DNA of 64,000 bases from Microbacterium jejuense (GTDB lineage Bacteria; Actinomycetota; Actinomycetes; Actinomycetales; Microbacteriaceae). The position numbers and the translations under genes are program-made. Location: assembly GCF_019511665.1 (NCBI RefSeq), contig NZ_JAEUAW010000007.1:124001-188000 (forward strand), in the 5' to 3' direction. Of this stretch, positions 1 through 8,587 are shown piece after piece. Each line of letters begins with the position of its first letter. The stretch's first letter is position 1. The notes beneath the pieces are model-generated. The model ran no database searches. It saw only the letters and a program-made list of their open reading frames with translations, and was not told where the DNA came from.

Positions 1-1
1 C

Positions 2-649
2 GAGATCACGGGGCTCCCCGCCCACGTCGAGAACGACGCCAACGCGATGGCGATGGGCGAGTTCGTGGAGCGCGGCCAGAGCGTGAAGGAGCTCGTCTTC
101 GTGAAGGCGGGCTCGGGAATCGGCTGTGGCGTCATCGCCGGTGGCGAGCTGTACCGGGGCTACCGCGGCGTCGCCGGCGACATCAGCCACGTCGCGCTCG
201 CCGGCGCCCCGCCGGTCATCTGCTCGTGCGGACGCGTCGGCTGCCTCGACGTCGTCGCCAGCGGCGCGGCGATCGTCGATGCGCTGCGCGAGTCGGGCAT
301 TGCGGTCGACCACCTCGAGGACGTCCTGGCGCTGGCCGCCGACGCGCACCCGCGCGCGACCGGCCTGCTCCGCGAGGCGGGTCAGCGCACCGGCGAGGTG
401 CTGGCGACGATCATCAACTTCTTCAACCCCCGCGTGCTCGCCATCGGCGGGCAGCTCGCGACGGCGGACGCCTTCATCGCGGGCGTCCGGCAGGCGATCT
501 ACACGCTGTGCCTGCCGATGTCGACCGACCAGCTGGAGATCAGCGTGTCGGCGGCCGGCCCGCTGGGGGGAGCGCGCGGCGTGGGCGACGCGCTGTTGAC
601 GACGCTGCTGGAGCCCGAGCGCATCGACCGCGACCTTCGCCAGGCTTAA
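2..649 (+). CDS. ROK-family sugar kinase or repressor, C-terminal part
   Basis: The reading frame is open from the first bases of the window, so the gene starts upstream and only about 215 residues are seen. The visible part has the ROK signature: the END-AN stretch near the start, a glycine-rich GSGIGCG turn, and the zinc motif CSCGRVGCLD, which matches the family CxCGxxGCxE pattern with D for the last E. ROK proteins are either sugar kinases (glucose, N-acetylglucosamine, N-acetylmannosamine) or NagC/XylR-type repressors with an extra N-terminal HTH. The N-terminus is missing, so the two cannot be separated. It lies on the same strand as the M81 peptidase and the ABC importer, 76 bases upstream, so it may be the local regulator. 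Confidence 0.9.
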   Translation, partial: EITGLPAHVENDANAMAMGEFVERGQSVKELVFVKAGSGIGCGVIAGGELYRGYRGVAGDISHVALAGAPPVICSCGRVGCLDVVASGAAIVDALRESGIAVDHLEDVLALAADAHPRATGLLREAGQRTGEVLATIINFFNPRVLAIGGQLATADAFIAGVRQAIYTLCLPMSTDQLEISVSAAGPLGGARGVGDALLTTLLEPERIDRDLRQA

Positions 650-713
650 TCCAGAATCGAACGAAGATCGGCGTCTTGATCTAGTTCGAAACAAGGATCC
701 TCCGATGCCTGCC

Positions 714-725
714 TAAACTGGCGAG
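714..725 (+). promoter_or_regulatory. -10 element of a likely leaderless transcript for the M81 gene
   Basis: TAAACT at 714-719 is followed by six bases and then the GTG start at 726. There is no Shine-Dalgarno sequence. The TANNNT-N6-RTG arrangement puts the transcription start at or next to the G of the start codon. No convincing -35 box is visible. Confidence 0.5.
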
Positions 726-2207
726 GTGACCCAGAACCTTCTCCCGCGTATCGCGATCGCCGGCATGGCGATCGAGTCGAGCACGTTCTCTCCGCATCGC
801 GCCGGCGCGCGCGACTTCCAGCGCGTCGAAGGCGACGAGCTGATCCAGCGGTATCCGTCCCTCCGTGACGGCTTGCACCTCGGCTCCGCCCAGTGGCTGC
901 CCGTGTACTACGCCCGCTCGATCCCGGGCGGTGCCGTGCTGCGCGAGGTGTACGACGAGATCAAGGGGCGGATCCTCGACGGCCTGCGGGACCTCGTCGC
1001 GGACGGGCCGCTCGACGGCCTGTTCTTCGACATCCACGGCGCGATGAGCGTCGACGGCCTGGACGACGCCGAGGGCGACCTCATCACCGCCATGCGCGCG
1101 GTGATCGGCACCGAGGTCATGGTGTCGGCGTCGATGGATCTGCACGGCAACGTCTCGGACGCGCTCGTCTCGCAGGTCGACATCATCACCTGCTACCGTC
1201 TCGCGCCGCACGAAGACACGTGGGAGACCCGCGACCGGGCGATCGGCAACCTCGTCGAGGCGCTGCAGGCGGGCAGCAAGCCCCGCCGCGCGCACGTGAC
1301 GGTCCCCATCCTGCTGCCCGGCGAGAAGACGTCGACGCGGGTCGAGCCGGCGAAGAGCCTGTACGCCCGCCTCGATGAGATCGAGCAGCGGGAGGGCATC
1401 ATCGACGCCGCCATCTGGATCGGCTACGCGTGGGCCGATGAGGATCGCTGTCACGGCGTGGTCGTCGTGACGGGCACGGACGACGCCGCGATCTCGGCCG
1501 CCGCCGAAGAGCTGGGCCAGGCCTTCTGGGACGTGCGCGACGAGTTCGAATTCGTCGGCCCTCCCGGAACCCTTGCGGAAGGGGTCGATGCAGGGCTCGC
1601 GGCGACCGATACGCCCTACTTCATCAGCGATTCCGGCGACAACCCCGGCGCCGGCGGCACCGGCGACGTCACGTGGACGCTCGCGCAGCTGCTGGCGGAC
1701 GAGCGCCTCACCGCTCCCGACGCCCCTACGGTGCTCGTCGGGTCGATCTTCGACGCCGAGGCGCTCGCGCAGCTGCGTGAGCACCGCGTGGGCGATGCCG
1801 TGACGGTGACGGCGGGTGCGCGCGTCGACCACGGCCCGCATGGCCCGGTCACGATCAGCGGCGTCCTCGAGGGCCTCTATGAAGGGGATCCGGATGCCGG
1901 CGGCATCGCGGTCGTCCGCGTCGGCGGTCTGCGGGTCATCGTCACCGAGTTCCGCAAGGCCTATCACGCGGTCGAGGACTTCACCGCGATCGGCCTGGAT
2001 CCGCTCGCGGCCCAGATCGTCGTGACGAAGATCGGCTACCTCGAGCCCACGCTGTACGCGATCCAGCGCGGCTGGACGCTCGCGCTGACGCCGGGCGGTG
2101 TCGACCAGGACCTGCAGCGTCTCGGGCATCACCGCATCCGTCGGCCGATGTTCCCGTTCGACAGCTTCGAGAGCGCGCCCGATCTCACACCACGTCTCTT
2201 CGGCTGA
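726..2207 (+). CDS. M81 family metallopeptidase, MlrC-like
   Basis: This 493-residue protein matches the MlrC/DUF1485 family, named for the microcystin-degradation protein MlrC. Conserved blocks are DIHGAMSVDGLDDAEGD, SMDLHGNVS, RLAPHEDTWETRDRA in the N-terminal half and DSGDNPGAGGTGD and DHGPHGP in the C-terminal domain. The histidines and aspartates in these blocks are the likely metal ligands. Family members are thought to hydrolyse peptide-like or amide compounds, but most have unknown substrates. It has no signal peptide, so it should act in the cytosol on something brought in by the importer encoded just downstream. The GTG start is favoured by the -10 hexamer immediately before it. Confidence 0.88.
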   Translation: MTQNLLPRIAIAGMAIESSTFSPHRAGARDFQRVEGDELIQRYPSLRDGLHLGSAQWLPVYYARSIPGGAVLREVYDEIKGRILDGLRDLVADGPLDGLFFDIHGAMSVDGLDDAEGDLITAMRAVIGTEVMVSASMDLHGNVSDALVSQVDIITCYRLAPHEDTWETRDRAIGNLVEALQAGSKPRRAHVTVPILLPGEKTSTRVEPAKSLYARLDEIEQREGIIDAAIWIGYAWADEDRCHGVVVVTGTDDAAISAAAEELGQAFWDVRDEFEFVGPPGTLAEGVDAGLAATDTPYFISDSGDNPGAGGTGDVTWTLAQLLADERLTAPDAPTVLVGSIFDAEALAQLREHRVGDAVTVTAGARVDHGPHGPVTISGVLEGLYEGDPDAGGIAVVRVGGLRVIVTEFRKAYHAVEDFTAIGLDPLAAQIVVTKIGYLEPTLYAIQRGWTLALTPGGVDQDLQRLGHHRIRRPMFPFDSFESAPDLTPRLFG

Positions 2208-2366
2208 GCCGCCTGTCTCGATTACTTGCTGCGAAATTGGAGTAAGTAAGTTACAGGAACGTAATAAGGATGGCATTGCGCCGGTACTTTCTGCGTGAAT
2301 GATGAAAAGTGCGTCGAGAAACCAACGAACATGAACCCGTCTCGACCGCGTGAACAAGGAGGTTTG
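2208..2366 (+). promoter_or_regulatory. Leader and control region of the ABC importer operon
   Basis: This AT-richer stretch precedes the binding-protein gene. It holds an inverted repeat TTACTT (2222-2227) and AAGTAA (2244-2249), and GTAAGTAAGTTAC at 2242-2254 is itself partly dyadic. The pair could be an operator for the ROK protein or another regulator. A strong ribosome-binding site, AAGGAGG at 2356-2362, lies four bases before the ATG at 2367 and fixes that start. No -35/-10 pair is clear enough to call. Confidence 0.35.
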
Positions 2367-4175
2367 ATGCGCAAGCCAGCGATGCGACGTCTCGTCGCGA
2401 CCCTGGGCGTCGTGGCAGCCGGAGCCCTCGTCATGTCCGGATGCGCGTCGTCCGGCGGCGAGGCGGACGCGAGCTCGAACGACTCGGTCAGCTACGCGCT
2501 GCCGGCCGGCACCGGGCCCAACTGGATCCTGCCCATCTCGAGCCCGGACACGATGGCCACGCACAACAGCGCCATCAAGGCCACGATGTGGCCGCGGCTG
2601 TTCGAGTACAACGGCACCAGCGGAAAGATGGAGTGGGACCAGAAGGGCTCGGCCGCGAAGTCCTACGAGTTCAGCGACGACCACCTCTCGGTCACCATCA
2701 CGCTGAACGACCTCGACTGGTCGGACGGCGAACCCGTCACGTCGCGTGACGTCGAGTTCTGGTACAACCTCGTGCGCTACAACGCCGAGAAGACGGGCGG
2801 CTACTCGGCCGGCCGCATCCCCGACAACATCACGAGCTTCGAGATCGTCGACGACAAGAACTTCACGCTGACGTTCGACGCCGTCTACAACGAGGAGTTC
2901 CTGCTGGCCAACCAGCTGAGCCTCGTCTACCCGATGCCGCAGCACGCGTGGGACAAGACGAGCGCTGACGGTGAGATCGGCGACTACGACCAGGACCCGG
3001 AGACGGCAGTGCAGGTGTTCGACTTCCTGTTCTCGCAGGCCGAGGACATGAAGACGTACGCGACGAACGAGCTGTGGAAGACCGTCTCGGGACCGTACAC
3101 GGTCAAGAGCTGGTCGGACTCGGGCCAGGTCGTCCTCACGGCGAACGACAGGTACACCGGTGACGACAAGCCCGCCATCAAGGAGGTCACGTTCGTCCCG
3201 TTCACGTCGGCCGACGCCGAGATGAACGCGGTGCGCTCGGGAGACGTGGACTACGGCTACGTCACCAGCGCCCAGCTGACGAACGAGAAGCAGTTCACCG
3301 ACCTCGGCTACACCGTCGAGCCGTGGGCGGGCTGGTCGATCACGTACATGCCGTACAACTTCGCCAACCCCGAGAAGGGCGCGTTCTACAGCCAGCTCTA
3401 CGTGCGCCAGGCGCTGCAGCACGCGGTCGACCAGGAGACGATCTCGGACGTGATCTGGCACGGCGCGGCAACGCCCGACTACGGCCCGGTCCCGCAGACG
3501 CAGGACTCGGACTACCTCTCGGACGTGCAGAAGGACAACCCGTATCCGTTCGACCTCGACAAGTCCGAGGAGCTGTTCACCAGCCACGGCTGGACCAAGG
3601 ACTCCGACGGCGTCTTCGAGTGCACCACGCCCGGCGCGGGCGAGGACCAGTGCGGTGAGGGCATCGCCGCCGGCACCAAGGCCGAGATCGTCGTGACGAC
3701 GCAGAACGGCTCGCAGGAGACCGACAATATGATGGCCGAGATCCAGTCGTCGCTGGCCAAGGTCGGCGTGAAGATGACGATCGACGCCAAGCCGCTGGAC
3801 TCGGTGCTCACCGAGGCGCAGTCGTGCAAGGTCGAGGGCTCGACCACCTGCACGTGGGAGCTCGTCTTCTTCGGCACTGCCGGCTCGTGGTACTTCCCGG
3901 CCTACCCGACGGGCGAGCGCGTGTTCGCGAAGGACACCAAGTGGAACGCCGGCCAGTACGACAACCCCGAGGCCGAGGAGCTCATCAACCAGATGACGTT
4001 CTCGACCGACCCGCAGATCGCGCAGGACTACTCGGCTCTGCTCGCCGAGGACCTTCCCGTGATGTGGATGCCGAACCCGGTCTACCAGGTCTCGGTCATC
4101 AAGAAGGGCCTCGACGTCGCGCACCAGGATCCGGGCGCATCGTTCTACCCGCAGCGGTGGTCGTGGAACGACTGA
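2367..4175 (+). CDS. ABC transporter substrate-binding lipoprotein, family 5
   Basis: This 602-residue precursor has a lipoprotein signal: MRKPAMRR, a hydrophobic run and the lipobox VMSGC, so the mature protein is anchored to the outer face of the membrane. The rest resembles SBP_bac_5 proteins (DppA/OppA type), for example SDDHLSVTITLNDLDWSDGEPVTSRDVEF near residue 120 (given here only as SDGEPVTSRDVEF for the core motif) and the later RQALQHAVDQE block. Members bind di- or oligopeptides, nickel or, in several bacteria, oligosaccharides. Two sugar-type ROK proteins flank this cluster, so a carbohydrate or glycopeptide ligand is possible. An upstream in-frame extension exists but lacks a ribosome site; the AAGGAGG before 2367 decides the start. 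Confidence 0.92.
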   Translation: MRKPAMRRLVATLGVVAAGALVMSGCASSGGEADASSNDSVSYALPAGTGPNWILPISSPDTMATHNSAIKATMWPRLFEYNGTSGKMEWDQKGSAAKSYEFSDDHLSVTITLNDLDWSDGEPVTSRDVEFWYNLVRYNAEKTGGYSAGRIPDNITSFEIVDDKNFTLTFDAVYNEEFLLANQLSLVYPMPQHAWDKTSADGEIGDYDQDPETAVQVFDFLFSQAEDMKTYATNELWKTVSGPYTVKSWSDSGQVVLTANDRYTGDDKPAIKEVTFVPFTSADAEMNAVRSGDVDYGYVTSAQLTNEKQFTDLGYTVEPWAGWSITYMPYNFANPEKGAFYSQLYVRQALQHAVDQETISDVIWHGAATPDYGPVPQTQDSDYLSDVQKDNPYPFDLDKSEELFTSHGWTKDSDGVFECTTPGAGEDQCGEGIAAGTKAEIVVTTQNGSQETDNMMAEIQSSLAKVGVKMTIDAKPLDSVLTEAQSCKVEGSTTCTWELVFFGTAGSWYFPAYPTGERVFAKDTKWNAGQYDNPEAEELINQMTFSTDPQIAQDYSALLAEDLPVMWMPNPVYQVSVIKKGLDVAHQDPGASFYPQRWSWND

Positions 4176-4213
4176 CCTGACAGTCACCGGCGACAAGAAG
4201 AAGTAGAGGAAGC

Positions 4214-5233
4214 ATGACCACGGCGACGGCGCAGACCGCGCGCCCCACGGCGAGAGCCGGGGGCAACCGGTTCGGCATCTGGATGTTCCTGGCACGGCGC
4301 GCCGTCCAAGGGCTCATCGTCATACTGATCGTGACGCTCATCGTGTTCGCGCTGCTGAACCTGGCGATGCCCGAGGGCCCGGCCCTCGGCATCCTGGGGA
4401 TGCAGGCGACGCAGGAGCAGATCGACGCGTTCAACGCGGCCAACGGGTACGACCAGCCGCTGTGGCAGCAGTACCTCACCTTCCTGTCGCACCTCGCCGT
4501 CGGCGACCTGGGCGATTCGTTCACGCTGAATCGCCCGGTCGCCGACGCGATCGGCCAGCGGCTTCCCAAGACGCTGCTGCTGGCATCCCTCTCGATGATC
4601 GTGGCGCTGATCGTCGCGATCCCGATGGGCATCTACCAGGCGGTGCGCCGCGGCAAGGCGGGCGACTACGCCTTCACGACGTGGAACTTCGTCATCTACT
4701 CGACGCCGTCGTTCTTCCTCGGCCTGATCCTCGTGATCGTCTTCTCGCAGTGGCTGGGGTGGTTCCCGGCTCTCGCGCCGCAGGGCGACTCCGTCGCGGA
4801 GGTGCTCGCGGATCCCGCCGGGCTCGTTCTGCCGGTGGCGACCGCCGCGCTCGGCATCATCGCCACGATCTCGCGCTACATGCGCTCGGCGACGATCGAC
4901 AACCTGTCGGAGGACTACGTGCGCACCGCGCGGGCCAAGGGCACGCCGCAGGCCGTCGTCGTCCGCCGCCACGTGGTGCGCAACTCGCTCACGCCCGTCA
5001 TCGCGATGCTCGGCTACTACCTGCCCGTCATGTTCGGCGGCATGATCGTGGTCGAGTCGCTCTTCAACTACCCCGGCATGGGCCTGCTGTTCTGGACCAG
5101 CGCCCAGACCGGCGACTACCCGGTCCTGCTCGGCTGCGTGATGGTCATCGCGATCGCCACGGTCGTCGGCTCCCTGCTGGCCGACCTGGTGCAGGCTCTG
5201 CTCGACCCCCGTACCCGAGGGGAACTGTCATGA
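4214..5233 (+). CDS. ABC transporter permease, DppB type
   Basis: This 339-residue inner-membrane protein has about six hydrophobic segments: one near residues 25-50, then a large extracytoplasmic loop, then a cluster from residue 110 on. The cytoplasmic EAA loop that docks the ATPase is visible as YVRTARAKGTPQAVVVRR around residue 235. It resembles DppB/OppB. The ATG follows a purine-rich site (GAGGAAG), and the stop overlaps the next ATG (ATGA), so the two permeases should be translated together. An N-terminal Ala/Thr-rich cytosolic tail of about 20 residues precedes the first helix. Confidence 0.92.
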   Translation: MTTATAQTARPTARAGGNRFGIWMFLARRAVQGLIVILIVTLIVFALLNLAMPEGPALGILGMQATQEQIDAFNAANGYDQPLWQQYLTFLSHLAVGDLGDSFTLNRPVADAIGQRLPKTLLLASLSMIVALIVAIPMGIYQAVRRGKAGDYAFTTWNFVIYSTPSFFLGLILVIVFSQWLGWFPALAPQGDSVAEVLADPAGLVLPVATAALGIIATISRYMRSATIDNLSEDYVRTARAKGTPQAVVVRRHVVRNSLTPVIAMLGYYLPVMFGGMIVVESLFNYPGMGLLFWTSAQTGDYPVLLGCVMVIAIATVVGSLLADLVQALLDPRTRGELS

Positions 5234-6165
5234 CGACCGTCACCACTTCTTCCGCCGCGACGGCCGACGCCGGACCGGCGACGCCGACGAAGCCGGCGAA
5301 GACGCCCAAGGGCTCCGGCTCGCCCTTCCGCCGCGGACTCCGCCGCTTCCTGCACAACAAGCTGGCCGTGTTCGGCCTGATCGTGCTGGGGTTCTTCCTG
5401 GTGTTCTGCTTCATCGGACCCCTCGTGTACCCCACGGATCAGGTGCACACCGACCTGGCGAGCACGATGCTGCCTCCGGGGACGGACGGCCACCCGCTCG
5501 GCACCGACGACGTCGGCTACGACGTGCTCGGCCGTCTCATGATCGCCGGTCAGATCTCGATCGTCATCGGCCTCGCGGCCGGTGTGCTCGCCACCGTCAT
5601 CGGCACGCTGTGGGGCGCTGTCGCGGGCTACGTCGGCGGTGCCGTCGACGCCGTGATGATGCGGATCGTGGATGCCGGCATCGCGATCCCCGCCACCTTC
5701 CTGCTGCTGATCCTCTCGGCCATCATGAAGCCGTCGGTGCCGCTCATGATCGTCGTGATCGGCCTCGTGTCGTGGCTGGTGCCGGCCCGCCTCGTGCGCG
5801 CGGAGTCGATCTCGCTGAAGTCCCGCGAGTACGTGCTCGCGTTGCGCGCCATGGGCGGCACGCACGGCCGCGCCGTCATGAAGCACATCGTGCCGAACAC
5901 CGTCGGGACGATCGTGGTCAACGCGACCTTCCAGGTGGCGGACGCGATCCTCCTCGTCGCGTACGTGTCGTTCCTCGGAATGGGGCTGCAGAAGCCGGCC
6001 ACCGACTGGGGCGCCATGCTCACGGGCGGCATGCAGTACACGTATGCCGGGGCGTGGTGGCTGATCTTCCCCGCCGGCCTGTGCATCGTGCTGGTCGTCG
6101 TCGCGTTCAACGCGATCGGCGACGGCCTGCGGGACTTCTTCGACGTGAAGGGACGCGACCGTTGA
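5230..6165 (+). CDS. ABC transporter permease, DppC type
   Basis: This 311-residue permease pairs with the preceding DppB-like protein. The ATG at 5230 overlaps the upstream stop (ATGA), which selects it over longer upstream readings of the frame. An N-terminal tail rich in Thr, Ala and Lys (about 35 residues) is followed by FRRGLRRFLHNKLAVFG, a typical DppC entry into helix 1. The ATPase-docking loop SREYVLALRAMGGTHGRAV is near residue 200. Five to six hydrophobic helices are seen. It is cotranscribed with the binding protein and the fused ATPase. Confidence 0.92.
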   Translation: MTTVTTSSAATADAGPATPTKPAKTPKGSGSPFRRGLRRFLHNKLAVFGLIVLGFFLVFCFIGPLVYPTDQVHTDLASTMLPPGTDGHPLGTDDVGYDVLGRLMIAGQISIVIGLAAGVLATVIGTLWGAVAGYVGGAVDAVMMRIVDAGIAIPATFLLLILSAIMKPSVPLMIVVIGLVSWLVPARLVRAESISLKSREYVLALRAMGGTHGRAVMKHIVPNTVGTIVVNATFQVADAILLVAYVSFLGMGLQKPATDWGAMLTGGMQYTYAGAWWLIFPAGLCIVLVVVAFNAIGDGLRDFFDVKGRDR

Positions 6166-7832
6166 GCACGACCGCACCACTCCTCAGCATCCGCGACCTG
6201 CGCGTCACGTTCCGCACCGACGACGGCCCGGTCGAGGCCGTGAAGGGCATCGACCTCGACATCCGGGCCGGCGAGGTGCTGGCGCTCGTGGGCGAGTCCG
6301 GTTCGGGCAAGTCCGTCACCGCGATGTCGATCCTGCAGCTGCTGCCGTCGACGGCCACCCGCACGGGGAGGATCGCCCTGGACGGGCGCGAGCTCACCGC
6401 GCTCACCGAGGCGCAGATGAACGACGTGCGCGGCCGTGAGATCTCGATGATCTTCCAGGAGCCGATGACGGCCCTCAACCCCTCGATGCGCATCGGCGAC
6501 CAGATCGCCGAGGCGCTGCGCAACCACAGCAGCATGACGAGGGCGCAAGCGCACGCCGAGGCCGTCGAGCTGCTCCGCCGCGTCGGCATCCCCGACCCCG
6601 AGCGGAGGGCCGCCGGCTACGCGCACGAGATGTCGGGTGGCCAGCGGCAGCGCGTCGTGATCGCCATCGCGCTCGCGTGCGGCCCGAAGCTCATCATCGC
6701 CGACGAGCCGACGACGGCCCTCGACGTCACCGTGCAGGCCGACATCCTCGACCTCATCCGCGACCTGGCGACCGAGCGGGGCACCGCGTTCCTCCTCGTC
6801 ACGCACAACATGGGCGTGGTCGCCGACATCGCCGACCGCGTCGCCGTGATGTACCGGGGCGACATGGTCGAGGTCGGCACGACGACGCAGGTGCTGCGGC
6901 ATCCCGAAGCGGACTACACGCGCCGGCTGCTCGCGGCCGTCCCGCGCCTGCCCGAAGCCGACGAGGTCCAGCCGGCCGAGCAGGCCGCGACCGCGACCGC
7001 GCCGGTGCTGTCGCTGACCGACGCCAGCGTGACCTACCGCAAGGCCGGACAGCACTTCACGGCGCTCGACGCCGTGTCGGTCGACATCGCGCCCGGCGAG
7101 ATCCTGGGCCTGGTCGGCGAGTCGGGATCGGGCAAGTCGACGCTCGGAAAGGTCGCCCTGGGGCTCGTTCCGATGTCGGGCGGCGAGCTGCGCCTGTTCG
7201 GCGAGAAGGTCGGCCGCGGCGGGGTGCGCGGCCGCGCCGAGCGGCGCCTGCGCGGCCGCGTGGGCACCGTGTTCCAGGACCCGGGTTCGAGCCTCGACCC
7301 GCGCGCCACGGTCGCGGACGCGATCGCCGAGCCGCTGATCGTGCACCGTGCGTCGCACCCGATGTCGGGACGCGACCGTGCGGCGCGCGTGCGCGAGCTG
7401 CTGGAGGCCGTCGAGCTGCCCGCCTCGTACGCGAGCCGCTACCCGCACGAGCTGTCGGGCGGCCAGCGTCAGCGCATCGGCCTCGCGCGCGCCATCGCCC
7501 TGGAGCCGGAGCTGATCATCGCCGACGAACCCACCAGCGCGCTCGACGTGTCGGTGCAGGCGGCGGTCCTCAAAGTGCTGCGCGAGCTGCAGGAGCGCAT
7601 GGGCTTCGCGTGCCTGTTCATCAGCCACGACCTCGCCGTCGTGCACGAGTTCTCTGACAGGGTGGCCGTCATGTACGCCGGGCAGATCGTCGAGCTGGGG
7701 CGCACCGACGACGTGCTGCTTCGTCCTCAGCATCCGTACAGCAGGCGACTGCTGGCGTCGGTGCCCGTGCCCGATCCCGTGGTGCAGGCCGACCGCCGCC
7801 TGGCCCGCCTGACGACGCGGAGTGCCGCGTGA
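6162..7832 (+). CDS. Fused double ABC ATPase for the DppBC importer
   Basis: This 556-residue protein contains two complete nucleotide-binding domains joined head to tail, replacing separate DppD and DppF subunits. The first Walker A (GESGSGKS) is at residues 44-51 and the second at 319-326; each half also has an LSGGQRQR-type signature (MSGGQRQR and LSGGQRQR) and an IIADEPT Walker B. It powers the permease pair encoded just upstream. The start is a TTG at 6162 overlapping the upstream stop (TTGA); this gives a normal N-terminus reaching the first beta strand within ten residues. The family-typical C-terminal oligopeptide-transporter extension follows each domain. Confidence 0.92.
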   Translation: MSTTAPLLSIRDLRVTFRTDDGPVEAVKGIDLDIRAGEVLALVGESGSGKSVTAMSILQLLPSTATRTGRIALDGRELTALTEAQMNDVRGREISMIFQEPMTALNPSMRIGDQIAEALRNHSSMTRAQAHAEAVELLRRVGIPDPERRAAGYAHEMSGGQRQRVVIAIALACGPKLIIADEPTTALDVTVQADILDLIRDLATERGTAFLLVTHNMGVVADIADRVAVMYRGDMVEVGTTTQVLRHPEADYTRRLLAAVPRLPEADEVQPAEQAATATAPVLSLTDASVTYRKAGQHFTALDAVSVDIAPGEILGLVGESGSGKSTLGKVALGLVPMSGGELRLFGEKVGRGGVRGRAERRLRGRVGTVFQDPGSSLDPRATVADAIAEPLIVHRASHPMSGRDRAARVRELLEAVELPASYASRYPHELSGGQRQRIGLARAIALEPELIIADEPTSALDVSVQAAVLKVLRELQERMGFACLFISHDLAVVHEFSDRVAVMYAGQIVELGRTDDVLLRPQHPYSRRLLASVPVPDPVVQADRRLARLTTRSAA

Positions 7833-8587
7833 GCGCAGTGCCCGCGATGGAGCTGATCGCGCAGGATGCCGCGGCGGTCCGCATCGCCGTCGAGATCGGC
7901 GCTGCCCGTGTCGAGCTGTGCCAGGCGCTCGCCCTCGGCGGCCTGACGCCGTCGATCGCGACGATCGAGCACGCCGTCGCGGCGGCCGAGGGCGCCGTCG
8001 AGGTGCACGCCCTGATCCGCGTGCGACCGGGCGGCTTCCGCTACGACGCCGACGAGGTGTGGGTCATGGCCGACGACGTGCGCGCGGCCGTCGCCGCCGG
8101 CGCAGCGGGCGTGGTGGTGGGGTGCCTGGACGAGAGCGGACGATTCGACCGCGATCACATGAGGAGGCTGAAGGATGCCGCCGGCGAGGCCGGCTTCGCC
8201 GCTCACCGTGCCATCGACCTGGCGACGGATCCGCTCGACGCCATCGACGACCTTGTCGCTCTGGGCGTCGAGCGCGTGCTGACGTCGGGTGCGGCATCCA
8301 CTGCTCGCGCCGGAGCCCAGACGCTCGAGGCGATGGTCGCGCGCGCCGACGGGCGGATCGACGTGATGGCCGGGGGAGGTGTGACGGCCGATTCCGTCGA
8401 CGCCATCCTGCGCACGGGCGTGCCTGCGATCCATTTCTCGGCCAAGCGCACCGTGCGCGACGACTCGGGCGTGAGCATGGGCTCCGCCGAGACCGACGGC
8501 GTGGGGTCGTACGACACCGTGGACCGGGAGGCGGCGCAGCGCATCGCCGCGGCCGTCCGCGCGTTCGGGGGCGATTCCACCCGATGA
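7829..8587 (+). CDS. cutC: CutC family protein (PF03932)
   Basis: This 252-residue TIM-barrel protein shows the CutC pattern: GAARVELCQALALGGLTPS near residue 25, HALIRVRPGGFRY near 65, HRAIDLATDPLDA near 128 and DVMAGGGVTADSV near 180. CutC was named for copper tolerance in Escherichia coli, but that role is disputed and no reaction is established; many actinobacterial copies sit in sugar-uptake operons. Here it is translationally coupled by GTGA overlap to the ATPase and by ATGA overlap to the following ROK kinase, so a catabolic role on the imported compound is more likely than metal handling. That role is inference. Confidence 0.9.
   Translation: MSAVPAMELIAQDAAAVRIAVEIGAARVELCQALALGGLTPSIATIEHAVAAAEGAVEVHALIRVRPGGFRYDADEVWVMADDVRAAVAAGAAGVVVGCLDESGRFDRDHMRRLKDAAGEAGFAAHRAIDLATDPLDAIDDLVALGVERVLTSGAASTARAGAQTLEAMVARADGRIDVMAGGGVTADSVDAILRTGVPAIHFSAKRTVRDDSGVSMGSAETDGVGSYDTVDREAAQRIAAAVRAFGGDSTR

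Noticed and set aside
681..4295. Very long minus-strand open frame opposite the M81 and binding-protein genes
   Set aside because: It is an antisense shadow caused by high GC at third positions. Its product is Arg/Val/Asp-rich with no recognisable domain, and the plus-strand genes are well supported.
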